This document shows positions 55,162 to 64,000 of a stretch of 64,000 nucleotides of DNA, one piece after another; the first letter of the stretch is position 1; every line of letters begins with the position of its first letter. The stretch covers positions 18,971-82,970 of the forward strand of contig DDST01000077.1 of assembly GCA_002343485.1 (NCBI GenBank), read 5' to 3'. The stretch comes from Proteobacteria bacterium UBA2383 (lineage in GTDB: Bacteria; Pseudomonadota; Gammaproteobacteria; Competibacterales; Competibacteraceae). The notes beneath the pieces were generated by a model that had not been told where the DNA came from, ran no database searches, and saw only the letters and a program-made list of their open reading frames with translations. A program made the position numbers and the translations under genes.

Positions 55162-57249
55162 GTGAACTTAGCTGCGACCTTAGGCAGCATAACCCGTTCC
55201 GGCTTGGGTGCTCCAGCCCTGATGCTCGTTATCCTGGCGATGGTGGTCATCCCGCTGCCGCCTTTCGTGCTGGATGTATTCTTTACCTTTAACATCGCCT
55301 TGGCGCTCGTGGTGTTGCTGGCGAGTGTTTACAGCGAACGTCCTCTAGATTTCACCGCCTTCCCCACCATATTGCTAATCGCAACTTTGTTGCGGCTGGC
55401 GCTCAACATCGCTTCTACCCGAGTTGTTCTGCTCAATGGCCATGCAGGAGCGGATGCTGCTGGCAAGGTCATTGAAGCCTTCGGGCAATTTGTGATCGGT
55501 GGTAATTTTGCGGTCGGCATTATTGTGTTTGTCATTCTGACCATTATCAATTTTGTAGTCGTCACCAAAGGTGCTGGCCGGGTATCAGAAGTGAGCGCCC
55601 GCTTCACGTTAGATGCCATGCCTGGCAAGCAGATGTCGATCGATGCTGACCTCAATGCCGGAGTCATCGATCAGGCTGAGGCCAAGCTTCGGCGATCCGA
55701 GGTGGTGCAGGAAGCCGATTTCTATGGCTCCATGGACGGCGCCAGCAAGTTCGTGCGCGGCGATGCCATCGCTGGCCTGCTGATCACCTTTATTAACATG
55801 CTGGGCGGTATCGCTATCGGTACTTTGCAACACCAGTTGCCAATGAGCGAAGCGGCTCAATTCTACATCCTGATGACCATTGGCGATGGTTTGGTAGCTC
55901 AGATACCGGCGCTGTTGCTGTCAACCGCCACTGCCATCATTGTCACTCGTGCCTCTGGTTCTCAGGATATGGGGCAGCAGGTGACCCGGCAGCTGTTTGG
56001 CAGCCCGCAAACGCTGGCGGTGACGGCAGGCATCATCGGCTTGCTGGGGTTAATTCCGGGCATGCCCAATCTCGTGTTTCTTAGCTTAGCTACCGGGGCG
56101 GGCTATCTGGCTTGGCGCATCCATCAACGGCAATCCGCCGCTGTGCAGCCGGATGTAGCCGAAAGTGGCGTTCTTACTGAACCTGGCGCTGCTGAAAGCG
56201 CGGATACCCGTGAAGTTGGCTGGGATGATGTGCCGCCTTTGGACACGATCGGTATGGAAGTCGGCTACCGGCTCATTACTCTGGTTGATCGCAATCAGAA
56301 TGGTCAACTGCTGGCGCGGATTAAGGGTGTTCGCAAAAAGCTGTCCCAGGAATTGGGGTTTTTGATTCCTCCCGTACATATTCGCGACAATCTTGATTTG
56401 GCACCGGCGGCTTACCGGGTCACCTTGCTGGGCGTCACCGCCGCTGAAGCCGAAGCCTTCCCCGACCGGCAACTAGCCATTAATCCTGGCCAAGTGCAAA
56501 GCACCTTGCCCGGTATCGTCACCCAGGATCCAGCATTCAAATTACCCGCAGTGTGGATTGAGCCCAGTCTGCGTGAACAGGCGCAAACCCTTGGCTATAC
56601 GGTGGTGGATGCTAGCACGGTGATCGCGACTCACCTCAATCAGATATTACTGAGCCATGCCCATGAATTACTTGGGCATGAGGAAGCCCAGCAATTGCTG
56701 GACCGGCTGGCGAACGCCATGCCGCGCTTGGTGCAGGATCTCGTACCTAAAACTCTGACACTACGCATCGTGGTGCGGGTGCTGCAAAACCTGCTGCTTG
56801 AACAAGTGCCGATCCGTGATATGCGAACTATCGCCGAAACTTTGGCGGAACATGGTGCCCGGAGTCAGGACCCTGACGTATTGACCGCTGCTGTCCGAAT
56901 AGCGCTCGGACGAATGATTATTCAAAATATTAATGGCTTAGAGGATGAATTACCTGTTATTACGCTGGCTGCTGATCTGGAACAGATATTGCTCCGTACT
57001 CTGCAAACGGGTAGGGACGAGCAGGTCTCTCTGGAACCAGGGCTTGCTGAACGTCTCCATAAGGCGTTGCTGGAAACTGCCCAAAAGCAGGAGCTCGTCG
57101 GGCAACCGGGAGTGTTGTTAGTTCCAGATGCGATCCGTCTCATGCTGGCGCGTTTCACCCGGCATGGAATCCCCCACCTTCACGTCCTCGCTTTCAGCGA
57201 GATCCCTGAGGATAAGAAGCTCAAGGTGATTGCCACAGTGGGTAAGTAA
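55162..57249 (+). CDS. flhA: Flagellar export protein FlhA
   Basis: A 695-residue export-gate protein with about eight spans in the N-terminal half (IPLPPFVLDVFFTFNIALAL, PTILLIATLLRLALNIASTR), the conserved FHIPEP-type loop (DAMPGKQMSIDADLNAGVID) and a large cytoplasmic domain that docks chaperone-substrate complexes. The start is GTG after AGAGGA. Confidence 0.96.
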   Translation: MNLAATLGSITRSGLGAPALMLVILAMVVIPLPPFVLDVFFTFNIALALVVLLASVYSERPLDFTAFPTILLIATLLRLALNIASTRVVLLNGHAGADAAGKVIEAFGQFVIGGNFAVGIIVFVILTIINFVVVTKGAGRVSEVSARFTLDAMPGKQMSIDADLNAGVIDQAEAKLRRSEVVQEADFYGSMDGASKFVRGDAIAGLLITFINMLGGIAIGTLQHQLPMSEAAQFYILMTIGDGLVAQIPALLLSTATAIIVTRASGSQDMGQQVTRQLFGSPQTLAVTAGIIGLLGLIPGMPNLVFLSLATGAGYLAWRIHQRQSAAVQPDVAESGVLTEPGAAESADTREVGWDDVPPLDTIGMEVGYRLITLVDRNQNGQLLARIKGVRKKLSQELGFLIPPVHIRDNLDLAPAAYRVTLLGVTAAEAEAFPDRQLAINPGQVQSTLPGIVTQDPAFKLPAVWIEPSLREQAQTLGYTVVDASTVIATHLNQILLSHAHELLGHEEAQQLLDRLANAMPRLVQDLVPKTLTLRIVVRVLQNLLLEQVPIRDMRTIAETLAEHGARSQDPDVLTAAVRIALGRMIIQNINGLEDELPVITLAADLEQILLRTLQTGRDEQVSLEPGLAERLHKALLETAQKQELVGQPGVLLVPDAIRLMLARFTRHGIPHLHVLAFSEIPEDKKLKVIATVGK

Positions 57250-57307
57250 GCGAACCGACGCGGCTGGCCGAGGATGCGGAGGTCGTGACAACAGCGGGAA
57301 GAAAGCG

Positions 57308-58633
57308 ATGAAAATCAAAAGACTATGCGCTGCGAATATCCGTGAGGCCATGCGCAAGATTCGCGAAGAACTGGGACCGGATGCTGTTATCCTGTCGAAT
57401 CAACGGACCGCTGCCGGTTTCGAAATCGTTGCGGCCATTGATTACGACGAGCAAACACTGCAGCAGGCGACGTTGGAGGCTGCCGCTCAGCGTCGCGCAT
57501 TGGCTCGGGAAATAGAGGAGCAATCTGGCCGGGATCCAGAGAATGACAAACCATCCACTGCACCAGCAGATCAGCTATTTGATCCAGCTATCCAACAGGC
57601 CACTGCCGCGCCTGAATCGGATCAGCTTGCAACTTGCACCTCTCAGGAGCAAGCAGCACCAGCGCGGCTCAATAAATCGCGAGTGGTTTGGGCCCAAGAT
57701 CCCTTGCTGGTTGAGATGCGTAACGAAATCCAGGTCATGCATAACTTGCTAGAACAACAGTTATCGGGTTTGGCTTGGGGAGAGCTGGCTCGTCAACAAC
57801 CCCATCGGGCCGATTTGTTAAGTCAACTGCTGGATTTTGGTTTTAACCCGCATTTATGCTTACGCTTAGCGGAAGCTGCTGCCAATGAGCGGCATCCGGA
57901 ACGGGCTTGGCGTCTGGCGCTGGAAACTTTGGGGCGCAGTCTTACGGTCACCGAGGACGATATTTTGACGCAGGGTGGGGTCGTTGCCTTGGTCGGCCCG
58001 ACGGGAGTAGGCAAAACCACGACCATTGCCAAATTGGCAGCACGCTATAATCTGCGGCATGGCCCGCACCATGTGGCGCTGGTGACTACGGACAGCTACC
58101 GGATCGGTGCCTTCGAACAGCTTTGCACCTTCGGTGTCATTATGGATGCGCCTGTCAAACTGGTACGCACTGCTCGGGAGTTGCGCGATGCCATCACCGG
58201 TTTCTCCGATAAGTCTTTAATCTTGATTGATACCGCTGGCATGGGCCAGCGTGATCTACGTCTGTCACAACAGTTTGCGTTGTTAAAAGACGCGCCACAG
58301 GTCCGTAATTACTTGGTATTGGCAGCCAATGCGCTGCATGCAGTGTTGCGGGAAACTGTGACGGCGTTTGGTTGTGCCCCCTTGAGCGGCGCTATTCTGA
58401 CCAAGGTGGATGAAACAACTCGACTGGGTGCAGCACTTTCTGCGGTCCATGAAAAAAGACTACCGCTGGCTTATATTGGTAACGGTCAGCGGGTGCCTGA
58501 AGATCTTTTGGTGGCGCGCATTGATGCCTTGATTCGCATGGGTGAAGAATTTGCCGGTTTGTACAGCGAACCGGCTGAGCGTGATACGCTTGCCTTGACC
58601 TTTGGTAAGAGGTTGGCTGCCCATGCCTGCTGA
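57308..58633 (+). CDS. flhF: Flagellar SRP-type GTPase FlhF
   Basis: A 441-residue GTPase that sets flagellum position, usually at the pole. Basic N-terminus MKIKRLCAANIREAMRKIRE, a variable middle region, then the NG domain with VGPTGVGKTTTIAKLA, TTDSYRIGAFEQL, DTAGMGQRD and LTKVDETTRLGAALS. Start chosen at ATG 57308 after GGAAGAAAG; the frame is open further upstream. It overlaps flhG by 11 bases. Confidence 0.95.
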   Translation: MKIKRLCAANIREAMRKIREELGPDAVILSNQRTAAGFEIVAAIDYDEQTLQQATLEAAAQRRALAREIEEQSGRDPENDKPSTAPADQLFDPAIQQATAAPESDQLATCTSQEQAAPARLNKSRVVWAQDPLLVEMRNEIQVMHNLLEQQLSGLAWGELARQQPHRADLLSQLLDFGFNPHLCLRLAEAAANERHPERAWRLALETLGRSLTVTEDDILTQGGVVALVGPTGVGKTTTIAKLAARYNLRHGPHHVALVTTDSYRIGAFEQLCTFGVIMDAPVKLVRTARELRDAITGFSDKSLILIDTAGMGQRDLRLSQQFALLKDAPQVRNYLVLAANALHAVLRETVTAFGCAPLSGAILTKVDETTRLGAALSAVHEKRLPLAYIGNGQRVPEDLLVARIDALIRMGEEFAGLYSEPAERDTLALTFGKRLAAHAC

Positions 58634-59504
58634 TTCAGCTCAGAGTCCGTCTGTGAACATACCAAGCCATCACCGGCCTGTCCGGGTCATCTGCATTACC
58701 AGCGGCAAAGGTGGCGTGGGAAAAACCAACATCACAGTCAATCTCGCACTGGCCCTAAGCCTTCAGAACCAGAACGTGATGTTGCTGGACGCCGATTTGG
58801 GACTGGCCAATGTGGATGTGATTCTGGGGCTTCATCCGCTTTATAATCTCTCCCATGTGATCAGTCAGGAACGCACGCTGGAAGAGATCATCATTGCCGG
58901 GCCGAACGGTATCCGCATTATTCCAGCCAGTTCCGGAATCAAACACATGGCGGAGCTGGGGCCGGAAGAGAATGCGGGCCTGGTTAATGCCTTCAGTGAA
59001 TTGAATGATTCACTGGACATCATGCTTATCGACTCTGCTGCTGGCATTTCTGATAGCGTGGTCACGTTCTGCCGGGCTGCCCACGAGGTAGTCGTGGTTG
59101 TTTGCGATGAACCAGCATCGATTACTGATGCTTACGCCATGATTAAGTTGCTCAGCCAGGATTATGACGTAGACCGGTTTCACATTCTGGCCAACCGGGT
59201 GATGACTGCGCAGGAAGGTCGAGAACTGTTCACCAAGCTGGTGAAGGTCTCTGACCGGTTTTTGGATGTCACCTTGGATTTTTTTGGCTCGATTCCTGAA
59301 GACCCGCAACTGCGTAAGGCGGTTCAAGCACAACGGGCTGTTGTCGAAGCGTTCCCCGGTAGCCGCTCGGCAGAAGCCTTTCACCGGCTTGCCACTCAGG
59401 TTGTCAGTCGTTGGCCGATGCCGCGCACGGCCAGCGGCTATCTGCAATTCTTCATTGAGCGGCTGATTAACCCGGATTATGCGGTTGAGGAACGCACTGA
59501 ATGA
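58623..59504 (+). CDS. flhG: MinD-like flagellar number regulator FlhG (FleN)
   Basis: A 293-residue ParA/MinD-family ATPase limiting flagellar number and acting with FlhF. Deviant Walker A ITSGKGGVGKTNITVNLALA, MLLDADLGLANVDVILGL, and LIDSAAGISDSVVTFC. Start at ATG 58623 inside the flhF end. It overlaps fliA by four bases. Confidence 0.95.
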   Translation: MPADSAQSPSVNIPSHHRPVRVICITSGKGGVGKTNITVNLALALSLQNQNVMLLDADLGLANVDVILGLHPLYNLSHVISQERTLEEIIIAGPNGIRIIPASSGIKHMAELGPEENAGLVNAFSELNDSLDIMLIDSAAGISDSVVTFCRAAHEVVVVVCDEPASITDAYAMIKLLSQDYDVDRFHILANRVMTAQEGRELFTKLVKVSDRFLDVTLDFFGSIPEDPQLRKAVQAQRAVVEAFPGSRSAEAFHRLATQVVSRWPMPRTASGYLQFFIERLINPDYAVEERTE

Positions 59505-60226
59505 AAGGCTTGGCCCTGTACGCTAGCCTCGGCGGCGGTACGGTGGATGATTTAATCTCCCGAGGCGTGCCGCAGGTCAAACGTATTGCCTATCATCTTT
59601 TGGCGCGTCTACCGGCATCGGTTCAGATTGATGATTTGATTCAGGCCGGTATGTTGGGCTTATTGGAAGCTGCACACCGCTACGATCCTGCACAGGGTGC
59701 TAATTTTACAACGTTTTCTGAGCCGCGCATTCGCGGCGCGATGCTCGATGAAATCCGCAAGGGTGACTGGGTTCCGCGCTCGGTGCACCGCAAGGCTCGC
59801 GAAGTATCGGCAGCCATCCATGCCGTAGAGATGACCACCAGGCGTGAAGCACGGGATCAAGAGATCGCTGAGCAAATGGGTCTCACGCTGGCAGAATATC
59901 ACAGCACATTGGCTGACCTGCGTGGCCAAAAACTGTTGTCTCTAGATGAAGCTGGGGCAGATGATGAGAGTGAAATTCAGCGGATTCCAACTAGCGACGA
60001 TGATCCTTCTGAAGCGGTCAATCGAGAGCATTTGCGGAAGCTGCTGGCAGCCGCGATTGATTGGCTGCCGGAGCGGGAGCGATTGGTACTATCACTCTAT
60101 TACGATGAAGAACTTCACCTGAAGGAAATTGGCGCGGTATTGGGTGTCAGCGAATCCCGGGTTAGCCAGTTACACAGCCAAGCACTGGCGCGATTGCGCG
60201 CTCGAATCGCGAGCAAGATTGAATAG
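59501..60226 (+). CDS. fliA: Flagellar sigma factor FliA (sigma-28)
   Basis: A 241-residue sigma factor for late flagellar genes. Region 2: IDDLIQAGMLGLLEAAHRYD and FTTFSEPRIRGAMLDEIRKG; region 3: DWVPRSVHRKAREVSAAIHA; region 4: YYDEELHLKEIGAVLGVSES. It overlaps flhG by four bases. The promoter at 28,780-28,806 upstream of the flagellinolysin gene is a probable target. Confidence 0.96.
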   Translation: MKGLALYASLGGGTVDDLISRGVPQVKRIAYHLLARLPASVQIDDLIQAGMLGLLEAAHRYDPAQGANFTTFSEPRIRGAMLDEIRKGDWVPRSVHRKAREVSAAIHAVEMTTRREARDQEIAEQMGLTLAEYHSTLADLRGQKLLSLDEAGADDESEIQRIPTSDDDPSEAVNREHLRKLLAAAIDWLPERERLVLSLYYDEELHLKEIGAVLGVSESRVSQLHSQALARLRARIASKIE

Positions 60227-60252
60227 ATATATGTTTTAAGGAGCGGAAAGCA

Positions 60253-60996
60253 ATGGATATTTTGACGCTTGCGGGTCTGCTTGTCGGGTTCGGAGGTATC
60301 ATTGGGGGCATGCTGCTGGAAGGTGGCCATATTGGATCATTGATCAATGCGCCAGCGTTTCTTATTGTTTTTGGAGGTACTATTGGCGCGGTCTTGATTC
60401 AATTGCCCATGGATGTGTTCAAGCGGGCGTTGGGCCGGGCTATGTGGGCATTTATGCCACCCACTGTGGATTTTCAGGCAGCTATCGAAAAAATCGTTGA
60501 ATGGAGCAATATTGCCCGCAAGGAAGGCTTGTTGCGTTTGGAGGATTATATTCAACAAGAACCCGATCCCTTTGCGTCCAAAGCCTTGCAATTGCTGGTT
60601 GATGGCAAAGAGCCTGAGGAAATCCGTCATATCCTGGAAATGGATTTGACGATTCATGAGGAAAGCGAATTGCAGGCTATCACTTTTTTCGAAGGCTTGG
60701 GTGGCTATGCTCCCACCATCGGTATTATTGGCGCGGTGTTAGGTTTGATCCATGTTATGGGTAATTTGGCCGATCCCAGCAAGTTAGGCGGTGGTATCGC
60801 CGCCGCATTCGTTGCGACGATCTATGGTCTTATTTTAGCGAATGTTTTTGCTTTGCCGATGGGTAACAAGATTAAAAGTTCTATTAAAAGAAAAGGTCGT
60901 CTTTGTGAGTTAATTATTGAAGGGATTATCGCTATTGCCCATGGCGAAAATCCACGTAATATTGAATCACGCTTGCAAGGCTTTATTCAGCACTGA
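60253..60996 (+). CDS. motA: Flagellar motor stator protein, MotA/PomA family
   Basis: A 247-residue four-span stator subunit; length fits PomA/MotC rather than the longer E. coli MotA. Conserved parts: LLEGGHIGSLINAPAFLIVFGG-type N-terminus, EGLGGYAPTIGIIGAVLGLI, and GGGIAAAFVATIYGLILANV. AAGGAG precedes the start. Whether it uses protons or sodium cannot be told from this subunit by eye. Confidence 0.94.
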   Translation: MDILTLAGLLVGFGGIIGGMLLEGGHIGSLINAPAFLIVFGGTIGAVLIQLPMDVFKRALGRAMWAFMPPTVDFQAAIEKIVEWSNIARKEGLLRLEDYIQQEPDPFASKALQLLVDGKEPEEIRHILEMDLTIHEESELQAITFFEGLGGYAPTIGIIGAVLGLIHVMGNLADPSKLGGGIAAAFVATIYGLILANVFALPMGNKIKSSIKRKGRLCELIIEGIIAIAHGENPRNIESRLQGFIQH

Positions 60997-61006
60997 AGGC
61001 GCCACC

Positions 61007-61981
61007 ATGAGCCGCAAAAAACACGCTGAAGGCCATGAAAATCACGAACGCTGGCTGGTCTCCTATGCTGATTTTATTACGTTATTATTTGCGTTTTTCG
61101 TGGTGATGTATGCAGTTTCATCCGTTAACGAAGGCAAATATCGTGTGCTATCTGAGTCGATGTCGGTCGCTTTTAAAACGGTCGATGCGCATAGTGCTAA
61201 GCCGATTCTGGTTGCCGATATGGTTGGAATACAAGCCAGCCAATCATCTGGTGCCCCCAGTGCAATGGGCCGTAGTATGGCGCCTGATCTACGTCCCATG
61301 CCGACTATGGCGATTCAACGTGCTCCCCGGTCCATCGTTACGCTGGCTAGAGGCGACAATACAGCAAATAAAACTAATACGACTAATGCTGAATCTAGCA
61401 CCGATTCAAATCTAGCCAAGATCGTAGCCAAATTGCAGGCTTATCTATCAGAATTGATTAAGGCGGATATGATCAACCTCCGGAGCAATACGCTGTGGGT
61501 CGAAGTCGAGATTAAAAATAATATTCTTTTCGATAGTGGTAGCGCCATTGTCAATCCGGAAGCTCAGGAACCTTTGGCTAAGATTGCTGAGGTTTTACGC
61601 GAAGTGCCCAACCGCATCCAGGTTGAGGGATTCACTGACAATCGCCCAATTAATACGCCAACTTACCCATCAAATTGGGAGCTTTCGGCAGCACGAGCAG
61701 CTAATGTAGTCAATCTGCTGATGAGAGATGGGGTCCGGCCAGAGCGGATGTCAGCAGTGGGTTATGGCGAGTTCCAGCCGATTGCTGACAACGGTACTGA
61801 GCAAGGCCGTATGCAGAACCGGCGAGTCGTACTGGTGATTATGGGTAATACTGAACCTCGTTATCCTGTCCAGGTTAACGAAGCAAGTGTAACACTGCCC
61901 TTGAAAGGCGGCTCCGCCTCTCAGCTTGTCGAGGCACAATCTATTATGGTAACTGCCGCTCATAAAAAACCAGAGTCTTGA
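61007..61981 (+). CDS. motB: Flagellar motor stator protein, MotB/MotD family
   Basis: A 324-residue partner of MotA. The single span begins RWLVSYADFITLLFAFFVVM with the ion-carrying Asp22, and the C-terminal OmpA-like peptidoglycan-binding domain has VEGFTDNRPINTPTYPSNWE and SAVGYGEFQPIADN. The middle region is a Ser/Thr/Asn-rich plug and linker. The start is ATG 61007; the open frame begins within motA. Confidence 0.94.
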   Translation: MSRKKHAEGHENHERWLVSYADFITLLFAFFVVMYAVSSVNEGKYRVLSESMSVAFKTVDAHSAKPILVADMVGIQASQSSGAPSAMGRSMAPDLRPMPTMAIQRAPRSIVTLARGDNTANKTNTTNAESSTDSNLAKIVAKLQAYLSELIKADMINLRSNTLWVEVEIKNNILFDSGSAIVNPEAQEPLAKIAEVLREVPNRIQVEGFTDNRPINTPTYPSNWELSAARAANVVNLLMRDGVRPERMSAVGYGEFQPIADNGTEQGRMQNRRVVLVIMGNTEPRYPVQVNEASVTLPLKGGSASQLVEAQSIMVTAAHKKPES

Positions 61982-62009
61982 GTCGAGTCTCATAAATCAG
62001 GGTTAGCCC

Positions 62010-62531
62010 ATGTATGATATCTTGTTCTACGGGATTGCAATCATAGCCTTGCTATTCAGCAATGTGTTGCTGATCACGCTGGGCTTTATGGTAGCCCGGC
62101 TTCACTCGCCTGCTGTATCGGAGGGAGAATTGGAGCAGGAGACGCCAAATCTGCATCAGGAGATCAAGAGTATATCGCTTTCATTGGCAGCACTCAGCGA
62201 ACGATTGGTCAAACTGGAAATTCAAATTGGACAACTCAGGGATCAGGCGGGACAGCAAACATTGCCACTTAACCGGGATGCCGAACAAAAATCTTTCAAG
62301 GTGGCAACCAAACTGGCGTTACAGGGTGCCAGTGCGGATGAGATTGTTGAGCTTTGCGGGTTAACGCGCGGCGAGGCAGATTTGATTTGTATGTTGCATT
62401 CTAGCAATCAAGTGAGTCCCAATGGCGTAGCTAACGGTGACTTCAAATCTCAGAAGGCTATCTCTCAGGCTTCTGATCGTTATAGCGGCAGCTTTGACGG
62501 CCAGGAAGTTCCTAATTCCGGTCAGGCATAG
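62010..62531 (+). CDS. DUF2802-type membrane protein at the end of the flagellar operon
   Basis: A 173-residue protein with one N-terminal span (ILFYGIAIIALLFSNVLLIT), a coiled region (LAALSERLVKLEIQIGQLRD) and a short helical motif KVATKLALQGASADEIVELCGLTRGEADLICML. This matches the DUF2802 family, which sits next to motor and chemotaxis genes in pseudomonads. Function unknown. Confidence 0.8.
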   Translation: MYDILFYGIAIIALLFSNVLLITLGFMVARLHSPAVSEGELEQETPNLHQEIKSISLSLAALSERLVKLEIQIGQLRDQAGQQTLPLNRDAEQKSFKVATKLALQGASADEIVELCGLTRGEADLICMLHSSNQVSPNGVANGDFKSQKAISQASDRYSGSFDGQEVPNSGQA

Positions 62532-62592
62532 GCTTGACTCTGGTTGATATATAACCTTTTTCAGTCTCTTAGCTTTCCTCTCAGTCAGGGAT

Positions 62593-64000
62593 CTAGGCGT
62601 AATCGTCTACTATCCCAGGCGGCAATCGGGGTGATCGCGGTTCACTTTCATCGGAGGAGGGTTCCAGCCCCGATGGAGTGGGAATTGAAGACCGGCCATC
62701 ACGTGGGTTGTGTGCTGATTGCTCGCCTGAACCGGTTTGTTGACGGGCGAGCGGCTGGTCAGATACCTGTGCTTGGTTCAGAGAGACGCCTTGGCTGTCT
62801 AACATTTCCCGTAAGCGGGGTATGGTACTTTCAATAGCTTCTCGTACTACCGGATCATGACATAAGAATGTCACGTTAGTCTGGTTCTGGTGTAGCGACA
62901 TCCGGATTTCCAGCGGGCCCAGTTGCGGTGGATTCACTCGAATTTGTGCTTGTTGCAAGCGATTGTTGACCAGCCAGCTCAGTTGATGCCCTAGTACACG
63001 CCCCCAGTTATCCTGGCGCAGATCCAAGGTCTCTTGCGGTGTGGGTAAAAACGCTGAAGATGTTCGTGCATCAGCGGTTCGAGCCGGTGCTGCGGGTGGA
63101 ACGCTTGTTGGCATCGATGTTCCGCCAACTGGAATGTTGGGTTCGGCAACGGGAGCGTTCGCTGGGTTTGCCAAGACCGCTCTTTGTTCTAAAGCTGCAG
63201 ACGAAACAGCAGCATCGCTCAATCGTTGATTGGCTTCGAATGAAGGTAAGCCGTCATTTTTGGAGGATATTGTCCGCTCTGTCGTTTCAGGTGCTGGACC
63301 ATTAGTCAGGGCGGGTGCTATGCGTTGTATCCGCGTGGAACCTTCAGAAATTGTTGTGGCTAGCGTTCGCAGGTCCTTAGCAGGTTGTTCTATTTCAGTG
63401 CCAGCAAAAGTTTCAGTAAAAGGTTTAGCGAGTAAGGGACGTCTTTGAAAATATTGTTCCTTAGCCGGTGGTAATGCTTGCTGAATGACCGCTAAGTGAT
63501 CTGGATTGGTAATAGCGATCTGGTCGTTAATAGTTGCCGCTGCTATGGTGGGCGCCACAGATATCGTGGAGACAGCGGGTAGGGGGGGTACGGTTGCTAT
63601 AGGTGAAGTTGCTGGTGTTATGGGCACTACCGGCATTGCAGACCTAGTAAGTATTGATGGCATTGCCAGCGTGGCCGAAGCTGCCGGTACTCCGAGTGTT
63701 GTAGAGGAGAGGGATGCTGCTGGTGTCGCTGGCGTTGCTGGTGTCGTAGGATCAGCCCGTGTGATTGAGACGCTTGGCTTTTCAGCTGCCGATGATGTGA
63801 CAGGGATGGCAGGAGGTTCTTCCGCGGGCACAGTTGAGGGTATGTGAGTAACTCCCTGCGTGGCTGAAGGTGGTGACAGCGCTATTGCAGGCGTCGCCGG
63901 CAGGGCGGAAACCCCATGCGGCGTGGCTGAATCACTGGGCGTGACCGCAATCGCCGGAGCCGCTAAAACGCGTGGTGTGGCGGAAGCGGATGCAGCGGTG
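62593..64000 (-). CDS. fliK: Flagellar hook-length control protein FliK (5' end beyond the window)
   Basis: The frame is open from the stop at 62593 to the right edge, at least 469 codons, so the N-terminus lies outside. The C-terminal domain is FliK: GRVLGHQLSWLVNNRLQQAQ, IRVNPPQLGPLEIRM and VVREAIESTIPRLREMLDSQ, ending in a charged tail. The upstream part is almost entirely Ala/Pro/Thr/Ser/Val with TPATPATPA-type repeats, as expected for the extended ruler region. It is convergent with the DUF2802 gene and separate from the fliL-motB operon. Confidence 0.9.
   Translation of the reverse strand, partial: TAASASATPRVLAAPAIAVTPSDSATPHGVSALPATPAIALSPPSATQGVTHIPSTVPAEEPPAIPVTSSAAEKPSVSITRADPTTPATPATPAASLSSTTLGVPAASATLAMPSILTRSAMPVVPITPATSPIATVPPLPAVSTISVAPTIAAATINDQIAITNPDHLAVIQQALPPAKEQYFQRRPLLAKPFTETFAGTEIEQPAKDLRTLATTISEGSTRIQRIAPALTNGPAPETTERTISSKNDGLPSFEANQRLSDAAVSSAALEQRAVLANPANAPVAEPNIPVGGTSMPTSVPPAAPARTADARTSSAFLPTPQETLDLRQDNWGRVLGHQLSWLVNNRLQQAQIRVNPPQLGPLEIRMSLHQNQTNVTFLCHDPVVREAIESTIPRLREMLDSQGVSLNQAQVSDQPLARQQTGSGEQSAHNPRDGRSSIPTPSGLEPSSDESEPRSPRLPPGIVDDYA

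Noticed and set aside
63506..63847. Plus-strand valine/glycine-rich frame opposite fliK
   Set aside because: It is the shadow of the Ala/Pro/Thr-rich fliK ruler region; no ribosome site or family signature.

Overview
The window reads as chromosome of a motile, respiring gammaproteobacterium. The signs are a split adenosylcobalamin-dependent ribonucleotide reductase (nrdJa/nrdJb), a metK-ahcY-metF cluster with an S-adenosylhomocysteine riboswitch, an OxyR with Cys199 and Cys208, and a polar-type flagellar cluster with flhF, flhG and fliA. A flavocytochrome c sulfide dehydrogenase and a PEP-CTERM-type TPR lipoprotein point to a sulfur-oxidising or sludge-dwelling lineage. Competibacteraceae-like is my guess, with low confidence. 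No rRNA, tRNA, CRISPR array or intact insertion sequence was recognised.

Region 1 (1-11 kb): a quinone oxidoreductase, then nrdJb and nrdJa on the minus strand. About 500 bases between the two nrdJ genes are packed with stem-loops and look like an unrecognised structured RNA. Two NrdR-type boxes 32 bp apart lie upstream of nrdJa. Then come two lipoproteins (one with a FlgO domain), the metK-ahcY-metF methyl-cycle cluster, a secreted unknown and a lone moaD.

Region 2 (11-29 kb): a 1316-residue TPR lipoprotein with a large internal duplication. A redox module follows: PepSY protein, cytochrome b561, cytochrome c, FccB, PepSY protein, response regulator and sensor kinase. Then an AAA ATPase fused to FHA-type domains, a TrpB2 synthase, a remnant of a surface-sorted protein, a GGDEF cyclase, and a flagellin carrying an inserted HExxH metallopeptidase domain (flagellinolysin type) behind a sigma-28-type promoter.

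Region 3 (29-40.5 kb): mostly housekeeping genes (smr, ampG, xthA, pyrE, an SDR, a QueD-like protein, purE-purK, oxyR). It also holds a glycine-repeat gene interrupted by an in-frame TGA and an isocitrate dehydrogenase with a C-terminal pair of CBS domains.

Region 4 (40.7-64 kb): chemotaxis and flagellar genes: cheA-cheW-mcp-(cheY remnant)-cheB-cheR, then cheY with a CheC/CheX-like phosphatase, then fliLMNOPQR-flhBA-flhFG-fliA-motAB-DUF2802 behind a sigma-54-type promoter, with fliK running in from the right edge on the other strand. FliA made here would be expected to drive the flagellinolysin promoter at 28.8 kb.
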